Below are positions 44,405 to 55,603 of a stretch of DNA of 64,000 nucleotides, in pieces. The stretch's first letter is position 1; each line of letters starts with the position of its first letter. This DNA comes from Oreohelix idahoensis (lineage: Eukaryota; Mollusca; Gastropoda; Stylommatophora; Oreohelicidae), in assembly GCA_024509875.1 (NCBI GenBank), contig JAMPIV010000292.1:1-64000 (forward strand), given 5' to 3'. The position numbers and the translations under genes are program-made. A model generated the notes under the pieces. That model ran no database searches. It had not been told where the DNA came from and was given only the letters and a program-made list of their open reading frames with translations.

Positions 44405-45459
44405 ATGGACGATTTACTACAAAATTTTCAACAGCTGGGTGTGGAACAACAACAACAACAACCACAGAACCAACCTGTAAATACACAACCACTGCAGCCC
44501 CAGGACAGACAAAATATGGAAGGACCAACAATAATAGCGCTACGGCAAATTACTGAAACCCTACAGAAAAATGACAACTACGCGAAATTCACACAGGTTA
44601 GATCCATTGTTCAGCCGTTCGATGGAAACAAGAAAAAATTCAGAAGATGGTTGTCCGACATGGAAAAATTTGCGGCACTAGCAGAGGCAACAACGGATGA
44701 AGAGAAAAAGAAAATCGCTCTGTTAGGTTCTGATTCGTACGTGACTGATTTTTTAAGAAGGAGGTCCCAGCAGTACCCCACAGAAACCTACGAGTCCCTA
44801 AAAAAAAGAGCTCACCCAGAGATATGGGGAAATCATAGACAAAATGCATGCTTGGTCAGTCCTTAGAAGCATGAAACAGGAAAGAGATGAATCGGTACAA
44901 CTTTTTGGAGATCGATTCCTCAATATGGCAGAAGAGGCATTTTGCGGAGAAATCCCTACTACACCTGATGTAGAAATACAGTTAGTGGGGATATTTGCCG
45001 ATGGCCTTAGAGCGGAAAATATCAGAAGGCATCTTATTAGAAAAGACACCAAGACTATTGCTGAAACAATCCAAGCAGCAATACAGGAGGAAAATCTTCA
45101 CCGAAGGTTCCAACAAAGAGCAGGTAGGGAACCCCGACCAGAATATAGGGACTATGATGAGCATGAGCCTATGGAAGTTGACCATACCAGGAGGCAATGG
45201 ACTCGCCCACGACAACGAGATGATAGGCCCCGCAATTATAGACCCCCCCACACAGAGGCAAAACGACGTCAATAATGTCAATACAAACGGATGCTTTACA
45301 TGCGGTAGGCTCGGACATGGTTACAAGTCCTGTAGAGCAAATTACAATCATGCACCATTCAGAAGAGGAGGTTACCAACCACAACAACCCGCACCACCCC
45401 CACGTGATTACACCAGAAATCAGTATACCAGAGGCGCACCTCAACCCCTCATGCGTTAG
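44405..45459 (+). pseudogene. Gypsy gag (capsid and CCHC nucleocapsid), two frame breaks
   Basis: ATG at 44405 (MDDLLQNFQQLG) with a Q/P-rich N-terminus. The capsid region runs from FDGNKKKFRRWLSDMEKF (near 44620) to GDRFLNMAEEAF and AETIQAAIQEENL. It is followed by an arginine-rich stretch and one CX2CX4HX4C knuckle (CFTCGRLGHGYKSC, near 45290-45335), which binds RNA. The frame changes at an A8 run (44800-44807) and a C7 run (45243-45249). Elsewhere it reads cleanly. Gag builds the particle that carries the element's RNA. Confidence 0.85.
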
Positions 45460-45560
45460 GGAAACGGCCGCGCCACTCACTAAACAGGACCGTTAGTGAG
45501 GGCAACAATCACAGAAACTGGTCCAAAACAAAAGAAACAACACAGAACAGAAATTGTCAA

Positions 45561-46511
45561 GTGGGCCCATCCAGTAAAATACAATATGAAGAAATGTTGC
45601 ATGATGGAACTAAAATACATCCGGACCCCAGTTCCTGCATCATGTCTATACAGGGCCAACAATATAGGGCACTGGTAGATACAGGAGCATCCATCAGCCT
45701 TATTAGGTTCCAGCTGTTCAAGAGGATCCAACACTTAGTACGATTTCAACCGTCCAAAACACACCTAGCTTCAGTCACGGGACAAAGACTAAATTCAGTT
45801 GGGACAGCATGGCTAAAATTTTCCTTAGGCGAAACAAATTTTGAACACCCATTTGTCATTACTAAAGGAATGTCTAGAAATCTTATCCTAGGGAGAGATT
45901 TTTTTAACAAACACAAAGTTCGAATATACTATGACCTCCACAAAATCAAAGTCAACAATACGTACATAGATCTCCAGGACGATATCCACATAGCGTCTTT
46001 AGTAAGGATTACAGCTCCCATAACGGTGGCTCCAAACTCCCTGGTCATAGCAAAAGGCAGAGTAAAAAATTCTGAGTACATAACACCAGGGCAATCAATT
46101 CAAGTACAGCCCCTAGCAGAAGAAAGCATTATTGATGACCCATTGTTGCAAATTACAGAGGGAATCGCTGAAGTCTCGAAGTCCAGAGATTTCCCCATCA
46201 TGATATTGAATATGTCAGGAAAAACTACCACTATAAAAAGAGGCACAGTTGTAGCGCAAGTGGATACGTCAACAATAAGACAAACCAAAACCAATAGAGA
46301 CCATCCACAAATTGTCTCAACCACTCCCACTGGACATAATGCACGAAATCGCAGTACAAATAACCATAGTACACGGAAAGTAAACAGTTATAAGGCTTAT
46401 GCAGAAAAAGGCAGTAAACATCAGTCACAGTTATGTTACACCACAGCATACCCTACCCAGATGGCAGAAACGAACCAGTCCATACATAAGAAGAGAAAGG
46501 CCACAGTATGA
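45561..46511 (+). CDS. Gypsy protease and following region
   Basis: A retropepsin-type aspartic protease with YRALVDTGASISL (catalytic Asp at 45678-45680) and the partner signature LILGRDFF near 45885. The frame is open from within the end of gag, in the -1 phase relative to the last gag segment. This fits the frameshift translation commonly used for Gag-Pro, although no slippery site was proven. About 190 residues follow the protease before the stop, in a basic T/N/S-rich region. It overlaps the RT frame by 113 bases in yet another phase. Confidence 0.85.
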   Translation: MGPSSKIQYEEMLHDGTKIHPDPSSCIMSIQGQQYRALVDTGASISLIRFQLFKRIQHLVRFQPSKTHLASVTGQRLNSVGTAWLKFSLGETNFEHPFVITKGMSRNLILGRDFFNKHKVRIYYDLHKIKVNNTYIDLQDDIHIASLVRITAPITVAPNSLVIAKGRVKNSEYITPGQSIQVQPLAEESIIDDPLLQITEGIAEVSKSRDFPIMILNMSGKTTTIKRGTVVAQVDTSTIRQTKTNRDHPQIVSTTPTGHNARNRSTNNHSTRKVNSYKAYAEKGSKHQSQLCYTTAYPTQMAETNQSIHKKRKATV

Positions 46512-48447
46512 AAATGACTATAATTACTCATTCTTGCGCCCCAGCACACCAAGAGAAAAGATGAAGTGCTGTATATCACAGAGTAACAGAGAAACAGAAA
46601 TTGTCTTGCCAGGAGGATATCCAAAGCGACAAGACAGTGATACATGCCCCATGGAGTATCAATATAACTCAAAAACAGGTGGATATGATAAAGTCCCAAA
46701 ACCAATTGAAATTTCCGAAGAAAAGGAAGAATTCTTATATGACTATACCACAGGAGGATACTATAGCAGCAAAGTTGGAAACAGAAAGAATGAAAAATTT
46801 TCGCCCAGGGAAAGAAGACAGCCCTATAGCACAAACAGAAGAAATACAGTAACGTACGCGGATAAGCGCAGTTACGGCAGAAATAATCAGAAAAAATGGC
46901 ACAACAACGACTACCCCAGAAATATAATAAGAAATGAATATACAGTAAATGCAGTGACAAATGGAAATGCACACAGTACATGGCAGAGGAGACAGTACCA
47001 AGCACAGCCCAATGAACGGCAAAGAACTACGCAAAAGAAAGCCACATACCAGGAGCAGAGATTTTCACAAGATGCAAGAAAAATGTCCCAAAATTATGGG
47101 AATGAAACGGAGGCATCAAGACAGACCAGAGATATCATAGCAGATCATAAATACAGAGAGAGAATAGCTCAGTTACTTGCAACCCTGAATGCCACAGAAG
47201 ATAATAAGCAACGTTTGAAAACGTTTGTAGAAAAGCACCAGGATGTATTCGCACTCAATGACATGGAATTAGGCAGAACTAACACTGTCAAAATGGACAT
47301 TCAAACAACCACAGAGGAGCCAATACATATGAAACCCTATCATACGCCCTTGAAAAACAGAGAACTCGTGGAAAGGTCTATAAATGAAATGCTACAGGCA
47401 GGAATCATCGAAAGATCCCGTTCCCAATGGTCCTCACCCATAGTGATCGTAACAAAGAAAGACGGCTCCAGTCGCTTTTGCTGCGACTACCGTGCCCTTA
47501 ACAAAATCACAAAAGTCATTTCCTACCCCCTCCCCAGGATAGACGATCTACTTGCGACGTTAGGAAAGTCTACATACTTTACCACACTTGATGCAAGGTC
47601 AGGCTTTTGGTGCATCCCCATGACACCTGAGGCAAAACAGAAATCCACATTCTGTTCACATATGGGAAGCTTTTTTTGGAATGTTATGCCATTTGGTCTA
47701 AAAGGATCTCCAGCAACATATATGTCACTCATGGATGAAGTGTTAAAGGGTCTACATCCATTTGCCCTGGCATACATAGACGATATCCTGATACATACCG
47801 CAGGCACGATGGAAGACCACCTCCGCAAGGTTGAAACAGTGTTTGATAGACTCAGGCATCACCAAATAAAGTTAAAACTGTCGAAGTGTGAGTTTCTAAA
47901 GACAGAAACAAAATATTTAGGCTTTGTCATCAATAGACATGGCGTCAGACCTGATGAAGATAAAGTCAAAGCCATAAGAGAAATGCCTAGCCCCAAGACG
48001 GTGAGACAAACACGCTCATTTATTGGTACAATAGGGTACTATAGGCGCCACATCATCAATTTCTCCAGAGCAGCAGAGCCTTTGATAGCCCTTACCCGCA
48101 AGTATGCACGCTTCAAATGGACAGAAGACTGCCAGAGATCCTTTGAGTATCTAAAAAATGCCCTAACCACCATCCCACTGCTTGGACATCCAGATATTTC
48201 TCAGCCCATGATACTATACGCCGATGCCTCAGATAACGCAATTGGTGCTTGTTTGGTCCAACCTGTACTAGAAGATGAAACACCCATCCTACCAAACATT
48301 CCAAATGAGAAACCCATTGCATTCCTATCCCACGCATTGTCAAAGTCACAAAAAAACGGTGGACCACCACTGAGAAAGAAGCATATGCTATTCACTATGC
48401 AGTACAAAAGTTTGACTTTTACGTCAGAGGAACTAAACTCATTATAA
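46399..48447 (+). CDS. Gypsy reverse transcriptase and RNase H start
   Basis: A 682-codon frame. Residues 1-250 are an unusual linker rich in Y, R, N and Q with two similar motifs, YNSKTGGYDK and YDYTTGGYYSSK. RT spans about 300-530: IIERSRSQWSSPIV, LDARSGFW (Asp at 398), MPFGLKGSPATYM and LAYIDDILIH (the YIDD box, residues 459-462). The connection and the start of RNase H follow, with ILYADASDNAIGA (Asp 609) and FLSHALSKSQ. The frame is lost at an A7 run (48350-48356), and RNase H continues in the next frame. It copies element RNA to DNA and degrades the RNA strand. Confidence 0.92.
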   Translation: MQKKAVNISHSYVTPQHTLPRWQKRTSPYIRRERPQYENDYNYSFLRPSTPREKMKCCISQSNRETEIVLPGGYPKRQDSDTCPMEYQYNSKTGGYDKVPKPIEISEEKEEFLYDYTTGGYYSSKVGNRKNEKFSPRERRQPYSTNRRNTVTYADKRSYGRNNQKKWHNNDYPRNIIRNEYTVNAVTNGNAHSTWQRRQYQAQPNERQRTTQKKATYQEQRFSQDARKMSQNYGNETEASRQTRDIIADHKYRERIAQLLATLNATEDNKQRLKTFVEKHQDVFALNDMELGRTNTVKMDIQTTTEEPIHMKPYHTPLKNRELVERSINEMLQAGIIERSRSQWSSPIVIVTKKDGSSRFCCDYRALNKITKVISYPLPRIDDLLATLGKSTYFTTLDARSGFWCIPMTPEAKQKSTFCSHMGSFFWNVMPFGLKGSPATYMSLMDEVLKGLHPFALAYIDDILIHTAGTMEDHLRKVETVFDRLRHHQIKLKLSKCEFLKTETKYLGFVINRHGVRPDEDKVKAIREMPSPKTVRQTRSFIGTIGYYRRHIINFSRAAEPLIALTRKYARFKWTEDCQRSFEYLKNALTTIPLLGHPDISQPMILYADASDNAIGACLVQPVLEDETPILPNIPNEKPIAFLSHALSKSQKNGGPPLRKKHMLFTMQYKSLTFTSEELNSL

Positions 48448-49352
48448 GAACTGATCATCAACCTTTGGTTAACTGGCTCACCAAAACACAAGAACAGCCA
48501 AAGAAGTTACAGACATGGGCAATGAATTTACAGTCCTACGACACCACTATCGAACATATCCCAGGCGAAATGAACACCTGTGCAGACCTCTTATCCAGGA
48601 TTAAATATGATGATGAAACTGAAGTGAAAACAAATAGAGTCAAAAATGATGGCACATCCTCAGAGATTGACGATAATGCTAAAGAAATTAATGAAATTAC
48701 TTCATCAAGTCGAAGAAGTACCTCAGATTCCGCCACTCAAGTAGAAGAAGAAAGCCAAGAGATGTTTGACATGAGAGTAGAACAAGCGAAAGATGCAGAA
48801 ATTGTCAAGCTGCTCACATACGTGAAAGAAAACCCAACAAAAAGTAAAGATTTTACAGTACACCCAACGGATGGAATTCTATACTATATTGATCAGAAAC
48901 AAGAAGGGACACTAAGAAAAGTCATTCCAGCACATCTAGTCCCAGAAGTATTGCTACAGTTTCATGATAACAACGGGCACATGGGAAGAGACAAAACAAT
49001 TGATGTCATAAAGAAAAGGTATTATTGGCAAACTTTCTACAAGGACATTACAGAATATGTAGCCACCTGTAGAACATGTAAATTGAGAAACATGAAGCCA
49101 CATTTAATTCCCCTTCAAGAAATGCAACCTTCCCATTACCCCATGCAAACAGTGAGCATTGACTTATCAGGTCCTTACCCACTCACCCAATCAGGCAACA
49201 AATACCTCCTGCACATAGTTGACCAATACTCTGTTTGGCCAGAAAGTTACCCACTCAGTGATGCCACATCGCAGTCCATCACGCAAAATTTTTTTACAAG
49301 AATTCATTCCCAGGCATGGCTGTCCAAAACGAATCATTTCAGACAACGGTAA
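48408..49352 (+). CDS. Gypsy RNase H end and integrase zinc-binding domain
   Basis: The frame after the A7 break reads FDFYVRGTKLIIRTDHQPLVNWL (the RNase H C-terminus) and the tether motif HIPGEMNTCADLLSRI. An acidic spacer is followed by the integrase HHCC domain: LLQFHDNNGHMGRDKT and CRTCKLR (near 48958-49085). The catalytic core opens with VSIDLSGPYPL (first Asp, near 49165). A T7 run (49289-49295) then moves the core into the next frame. Confidence 0.88.
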   Translation, partial: KFDFYVRGTKLIIRTDHQPLVNWLTKTQEQPKKLQTWAMNLQSYDTTIEHIPGEMNTCADLLSRIKYDDETEVKTNRVKNDGTSSEIDDNAKEINEITSSSRRSTSDSATQVEEESQEMFDMRVEQAKDAEIVKLLTYVKENPTKSKDFTVHPTDGILYYIDQKQEGTLRKVIPAHLVPEVLLQFHDNNGHMGRDKTIDVIKKRYYWQTFYKDITEYVATCRTCKLRNMKPHLIPLQEMQPSHYPMQTVSIDLSGPYPLTQSGNKYLLHIVDQYSVWPESYPLSDATSQSITQNFFTRIHSQAWLSKTNHFRQR

Positions 49353-51153
49353 ACAGTTTATAGGTAACCCATTTAAAGCCACCTTACACCAGCTGAATAT
49401 TGAGCATACTACAACCACTTATTATTGCCCAAATGCAAATGGCAGAAATGAACGCATGCACGCCACCCTACATGATATTATTAGCAAATATATCAAGGGG
49501 AACCACCAATACTGGGACCTATACATTAACCAAGCTCTTGAAGCCATCCGAGTAAACGTGAACGATACCACAGGAATGTCACCCTTTCTCATGCTATACG
49601 GAAGAGAACCAAACTTTCCGTTAGACAACCTACTTCGCCCACAAAGAAAATACATGGGAGAAGACCCCATCGAAATAATCCTTCAAGAAAAGTATAAAGC
49701 TCACCAGATTGCACAACGAAATACGCAGAAGGCATTTCACAAGAAACAAAAACAACATGATAAATCAGCCAAGCTACCAACGTACAAAATAGGAGACAGA
49801 GTATACTACAAGAAACATGTACGCAGTTCAAAATTCGATGACCGATGGTTAGATGGCTACAAAATCATGAAACAAACTACGCCTGTAAACTTCATTATTT
49901 GGAATGAAGAGAAACAACACCAAACAAAAGCTCACGTAAAACAAATAAAAATTGATAATCACCGGCCCATTCCGCCTCTGACGACAAATACAAGACCAGT
50001 CAGAAAAGCCACCCTAAATTATAATCCATCCAGCACAGATTCGTCTGACATATCAGAGTCAGAGACGACAGACTCTGAATTTTACCAAGACGACCACATA
50101 CCCAGACCACCCACAGATGAAATACATCGAGCAAGACAACAACGAGACTCGTCCGAAAGCGAAGAAGATATCCCACCACTTGAATTACGTAATAGACTAC
50201 AAGACAGAGACCTGCGCATTAGAAATGAAGAAATCATGCCACAGACGTCACACGATGACAACACGAAAACACCTTATATCCACACTCAAACTTACCCCCG
50301 CAGTGATAAATCGTCAGCTGATACCTATCACACCCCCAGTTCAGGCAGTTCTAGTTTTAACACTAGTGAAAACCAAACACTGCTATACCACAAGAACAAG
50401 ATTGCTCGTTCAAAACAATCAGATCCTGAAGAAACTATACCCAAGCAGATTGTTGAACCATATACCAGCGATCTTTATGGAGACGAAACAGAACAAGACA
50501 TGAGAGAAGACAGTGTCAACCCCAGCACAGCTTTGTCAGACCCCAACGAACATAATGACAGAAAAATGGTAGAATTATACCAACAAGAAACAGACATTGA
50601 TACAGCTAGTTCCATTGAAACCAGTGATGCGGATAGTACATTATTTGTACCAGTCAGCTCCAGCGTCAAACGCGCCTATAAAACAGAATCTGATGACTCA
50701 ATCCCTAGCAACAAAATTCCGCGTATACAGCACAACTATATCAGACGAAAGATTCTGAAGAAACGCAATCATGTTCCAAAACCAAGCCGAGAAGTGTTAG
50801 CCTCATCTCAACTAGTCAAAAACAACAGTGTGCAAATTACTGTGCCCATTGTAACCAGTGCTAACGTTCAGCACAACCAGGTCAGAAGAAAAATCAAGGC
50901 GAAACATATACCTGCCTCAAAACCAACAGATGTTCCAGCCATACAAACCCTAACCACAGTAAAACCATCACCGCAATCAAATGATGTTAAGCCATCACCG
51001 CATTCGTCAATGTCCTCAGTGTCCCAACAATCAGCAAATGCAGTGTCGTCGCCTATCACACCCGTCACCACTGCTACTCAGTATGATGCTCGCCTAAGCA
51101 GTCGGGACATTGCAAGGTTAGAGATGGTGAAGGAACTAGCGAAGCTGTTCTGA
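49219..51153 (+). CDS. Gypsy integrase core (DD35E) with long C-terminal extension
   Basis: From about residue 28 this is the integrase core: RIISDNGKQF (Asp 42) and NGRNERMH (Glu 78) are separated by 35 residues, the canonical spacing. Together with the Asp in the preceding frame they form the DDE triad that joins element ends to target DNA. NVNDTTGMSPFLMLYGREP follows, and a basic region with KIGDRVYYKKH resembles the SH3-like C-terminal domain. From about residue 255 to 644 is an S/T/D/E/P-rich extension with two similar segments, QHNYIRRKILKKR and QHNQVRRKIKAKH. No chromodomain is visible. Confidence 0.9.
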   Translation: MTNTLFGQKVTHSVMPHRSPSRKIFLQEFIPRHGCPKRIISDNGKQFIGNPFKATLHQLNIEHTTTTYYCPNANGRNERMHATLHDIISKYIKGNHQYWDLYINQALEAIRVNVNDTTGMSPFLMLYGREPNFPLDNLLRPQRKYMGEDPIEIILQEKYKAHQIAQRNTQKAFHKKQKQHDKSAKLPTYKIGDRVYYKKHVRSSKFDDRWLDGYKIMKQTTPVNFIIWNEEKQHQTKAHVKQIKIDNHRPIPPLTTNTRPVRKATLNYNPSSTDSSDISESETTDSEFYQDDHIPRPPTDEIHRARQQRDSSESEEDIPPLELRNRLQDRDLRIRNEEIMPQTSHDDNTKTPYIHTQTYPRSDKSSADTYHTPSSGSSSFNTSENQTLLYHKNKIARSKQSDPEETIPKQIVEPYTSDLYGDETEQDMREDSVNPSTALSDPNEHNDRKMVELYQQETDIDTASSIETSDADSTLFVPVSSSVKRAYKTESDDSIPSNKIPRIQHNYIRRKILKKRNHVPKPSREVLASSQLVKNNSVQITVPIVTSANVQHNQVRRKIKAKHIPASKPTDVPAIQTLTTVKPSPQSNDVKPSPHSSMSSVSQQSANAVSSPITPVTTATQYDARLSSRDIARLEMVKELAKLF

Positions 51154-54100
51154 AAAACACGCCCAGGTGTTTTATATGTTCGCAAATCCGAACACGGTCA
51201 ACGCATATGTGAACAAACCTTTTTAACAATGTACTAACTCTCCCCATGTACTCTATTTTCAGTTTTTGACAGTTCAAATGACTTGCTTACAGACTAAGAT
51301 GTCAAAGCCTCACTGAGAAAGTTATTTTTTCCAGCCTTAGAATACTGATGCCCAGAAAGAAATCAAGACCAGCACACGGAGGATTTTCTTTAGATAGCAT
51401 AATTGTGAAATAAAAATGTTAAAAAAATTGATAACACACGGTGTTACGAGTTTACAGACACCCTTATTTAGTTACATACATTTTCTTAATATTTAGAATG
51501 CTACACAACTTTACCTATAACACATGTGTCACACTATTCTGTTGTAACATTCATCTCCACTTTTGTAACTGATCATATTCCACGCTCCATTCACCAGCAT
51601 TTTCATGCAGACACTTTACACCAGTAGTTTTTTTTTTTCTTACCTCATACTAATATTTCTTTGATCTATATTATGCTAAACTCCTTGATATCTGCCACCT
51701 TGATCAATCATACTGTTCCTACTATGACATCTCTTAACAGCACATAATTCATACCCAAAACTAGTATTGTAGGTTATGCTATTTTTTCTCCACAGGATTA
51801 TTTATTTTCAAATGTACATTATTATTTTAGACCCAGATGTATATTAGTACTGTCAAGAATTTTAAACATTCTCCTAAAGAGATTCCATATCCCAACCTTG
51901 ACTCTCTATAGTAAGATTTTCTTCACTCCACTGTTACAACATCTTTAACTTACTATTTTTCCTTTCCACTATATTGAGACGACATTCTAGACTTGTGATT
52001 TTTTAAATCCCAATCATATTCATTCCTTGGAATTACAATCATGTTGTAATCAGGAGATCTTTGATGTACCCTTTCCTCGCCACTTATTGACAACACAGAC
52101 ACTGCTACAACATTCCTTCTATTCTAACCTAAACTATTACTTGCAACCCTATTGGTTAGGATTTACTATTAGAATATCTAGTGTTTAGTGAATTGATTTT
52201 TATCATTCTTTAGTACTTGTGATACAAACAGAAAAGACATTAAAAAAAAAAAAAAACAATTAGAATGTTTTTTTTATATAAGATGCTATATGTTTATATG
52301 CCACCCACACACATTTTGATGATGATAAGACAATATTGTAAAACATTGACTGCCCTGAGGTTAGCAGATGAAGAAGAAAATAAATAAATCACCCTATGCC
52401 ACTCATACCCCCACCAGCTTGATCCCTGATATTCCAACAATATTTTGTTGATATCACAAGTACCCCAATGACATTTGTGCATGCTGATTTTCTGCAAATG
52501 AACAATCCCTTGAGAGCATTAGTATATGCTAACCCCAGATTGAACAAATTGCACCTATTTGTTGATGATGCCTTTGCCCATGTTAAAGAAATAGCATTTG
52601 CACATGCTGACCTAGCAAATGAAATACCCCATTACCGCATGATAACCACTAATGACACATGAGATGAAGAAGCAACAGGTTATGTATGATGAAGATGACA
52701 TTTTATATTAAGGTGAAACTTTATGTTGTCACAGCTGAGATTTTGTTGTAATGTTTATGCACAAAATCCCCCACATTAACATTGGAGGAGGAATAATCTT
52801 AGTCTTTCGTGGTTACGAGATAAGACAAGGATATAATAGAATATTTGATGAATACCATGGAACAAATCAGAGCAGATGATTGTTGCACATATGAGGACCA
52901 TATTTGAAGTCATTATTGAAGGATTATCAGTAGACAAAGACACAAATGAATTATGATAATCCCATGGAACCACAGGTACTAAGGACACAAAATGGAGATT
53001 AAATAATGGAGAAAAAAAATAATGACTGAATAATTGCTACGCCCAGAGGTAAAGGAAATAGAGATGCATCCGCATTTTGGAGAAGATATCTCTTTGATTT
53101 TTGCTTATTGCCTTTGTAATATGAACATTGTTGTATAACAAATGACTATTCCTTATCACGAATTACAGAATGTTGTAAGATAGTTGGAATAAATTGACAA
53201 TTTAAAATACTCATAACATACCCAGAATTACAGGAGAGAAAATAAATAAATGATTGATGAAAGTGGACACACTGAGATTTGCTCACCCCGAGGATATTGG
53301 ATTAAAAAAAAAAAAAAAAATAATAATGTTATCCCAAGGACAGACATGTCACAGATATATCATGGAGATACTATGAAAAAAAAAAAAAAAAAAAAAGAAT
53401 ATCTAGATTAGAAATGCAGCAAACTTGGTCAAGGACACCATGAAATAGACCCCCGCCCCACACTTAAGATAACTGACGGATGAGATTTTTGAATTATAAG
53501 TACCATAAGTCACCCATCTGGCTGTAGTCAGCGGATGTTACAGGCACCACATAACTCTGACTAACCCTCGACCAGCGAAGGCAGAGTTGATGTTGGTGTC
53601 GAAATTTTGCACATATGTAAAAAGACATGTTTTTGTTCATGTTTTAGTAAAGTCTAGACATTTATGTTAATAGTTCTATAAATGATTAGTTGATATATTG
53701 ATGATAAATATTCGCAAATATAGTACATGGACAATTAATAAGGATATATTTCCAGTACAGAATAAGAGGAATAGAAAGGATCCACATTTTAAATATTGGA
53801 GCACCATGAGCGAGGAATTGGACTTATAAAGAAAATGGAAATGGTACACTGTATGCAAGGATAACCAGAAATAATATGGATAAATAGTAGTCAGAGTGCC
53901 AGGAAACTTGTCGTACGAGAATATTGTAGATTCCTCACGATCAATTGATTATTTTCTTCCTTTCTATGTCACATTTTTTTTTTTTTGAGTGATGACCCCA
54001 AAATTTTTTTTTCATCTCATATTGTCAAAAGTTCTTACATCTCAGTTGATAGTTCCATAAATAATTGTTTGATGTGTTTTGCATAAAGGTATTGCTAGAT

Positions 54101-55603
54101 AAGGTACATAGGGAGTTACTAAGGATGAATTCTCAAGATAACAGGAGGACTAGAATAGATACAATGATATTGGAACACCATAAATGATACATTGGTGTTA
54201 TGAAAAAAAAAAAAGGAGACAAATATAAATTGTATACAAGGATGCCTCGAGAGTGACAACATGGATACATATTGTCAAGAGTATAAGCAGTTGTCTTAAA
54301 AGAGAAAATAAAGTAATACGGAACCCAATGTAGAAAATTCATGATGATTTGGAAACTATATTTTTCTTTTCCCTTATATTTCATAATATGATAGTAACAC
54401 ATTCGTCTGTTGGTTGCTGAATAATGTGATGTTTGAAAATTGATGTATGGGAAGTCAAAGAAGATCTTTGAAGAATAAATATATATATAAAATAATATTT
54501 CTAGGATAGAGTTCACAGAAAAAAAAATACTGTATTGACAGAAAAGAAGGAATGATTAGAAATAACTGACTAATAGACAGGATCACCACCAGACGCACGG
54601 ATATTAGAGACAAACATCACATATTTTGAAAAAAAAAAAAAAAAAAAAATGTAATATAGAACATTTTCTACAGTGACGGACTTAGAACGAATTTATACAC
54701 TTACCATTTAGAAAATGTCTATAACAAGGAAACATTCAGATAGATAAATAAGGATAAGCCATGAGGTTTCAATGCTTTTATTGTGAAAAATGATTACTTA
54801 TAAAAATGATGCTGGTCGTATTATCGTCTGATACATATGCATATTATGTTTAGAGATGTTTTCTACATGTAATAATGAGCAAGTGGCTCATTCACTAAAA
54901 AAAAAAAGAAGAAGAAGATGATGAGTACCCATGAAAACATTGGCTATTCTATGAAAGTGGATTGCCATTACCATAGGAATTAGAGATTTTGGACATTTCT
55001 TGGAATATTGCAGAGTACTTGGGAAATAGAATAAATAAGTACGCCAGAAAAAAAAAAAGATTTTTTTTTAGTACTTGCAGGCTTTTAATATGGAGCAAAT
55101 AACAGTACAGAAAAGAGATAACACCCCCCACCATATCCAAGAGAAGGTAATCAACTATATTTTTGAATGAAATGTAATAGATTATGATAATCCAGCCAAG
55201 TTCTGCAAATAAGATAGTTTATTGTTCATTCCCCAGTGTTGCCACTCGCCACATTTTTTTAGTGATGACCTTATGAGTGTTTTGCAGATTTTGTTCGGCA
55301 GTGTTGCCAATTTGTAAATTTGGTGAAAAATATTATGATGTGATGAATAAGTTACACTTTTTGAAGTTGATGTCCACTACTAGTTTTTTTTACATAGCAG
55401 ACGACCTCATATAGACATAGGACCCCAGTATAAGAATTAGATTAAATTTTTTGGAAATATTTTTGGACTTAGAAAAATTTTTGAACTTTAAATTTTTCTG
55501 AAAATTTTTTTTGAACTTAGAAATTTTTGGGGATGGATTTTTGTTATTGATAGTACTCAAATGTCTCCCTACGGGATACATTTGCGGAGCCCCGGGATCT
55601 ATA
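51154..55603 (+). other. Long non-coding 3' region of the Gypsy element
   Basis: About 4.4 kb between the Pol stop and the 3' LTR with no frame above about 130 codons and no envelope-like motifs. It has many A-runs of ten or more (about 52243, 53305, 53378, 54202, 54629, 54898, 55047). Two segments, 53640-53830 and 54035-54215, align by eye (AGTTCTATAAATGATT / AGTTCCATAAATAATT, then similar AGGA-AATAGA and TTGGA-CACCAT steps), which suggests old internal duplication of about 390 bp. Confidence 0.6.

Noticed and set aside
46436..47034. Long minus frames (99-189 codons) opposite the Gypsy Pol linker
   Set aside because: Shadow frames of the A-rich coding strand on the other side, with hydrophobic F/Y/C-rich composition only.
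51154..55603. Envelope gene in the Gypsy 3' region
   Set aside because: No frame has a signal peptide followed by a transmembrane segment, and the longest frames are short and compositional.
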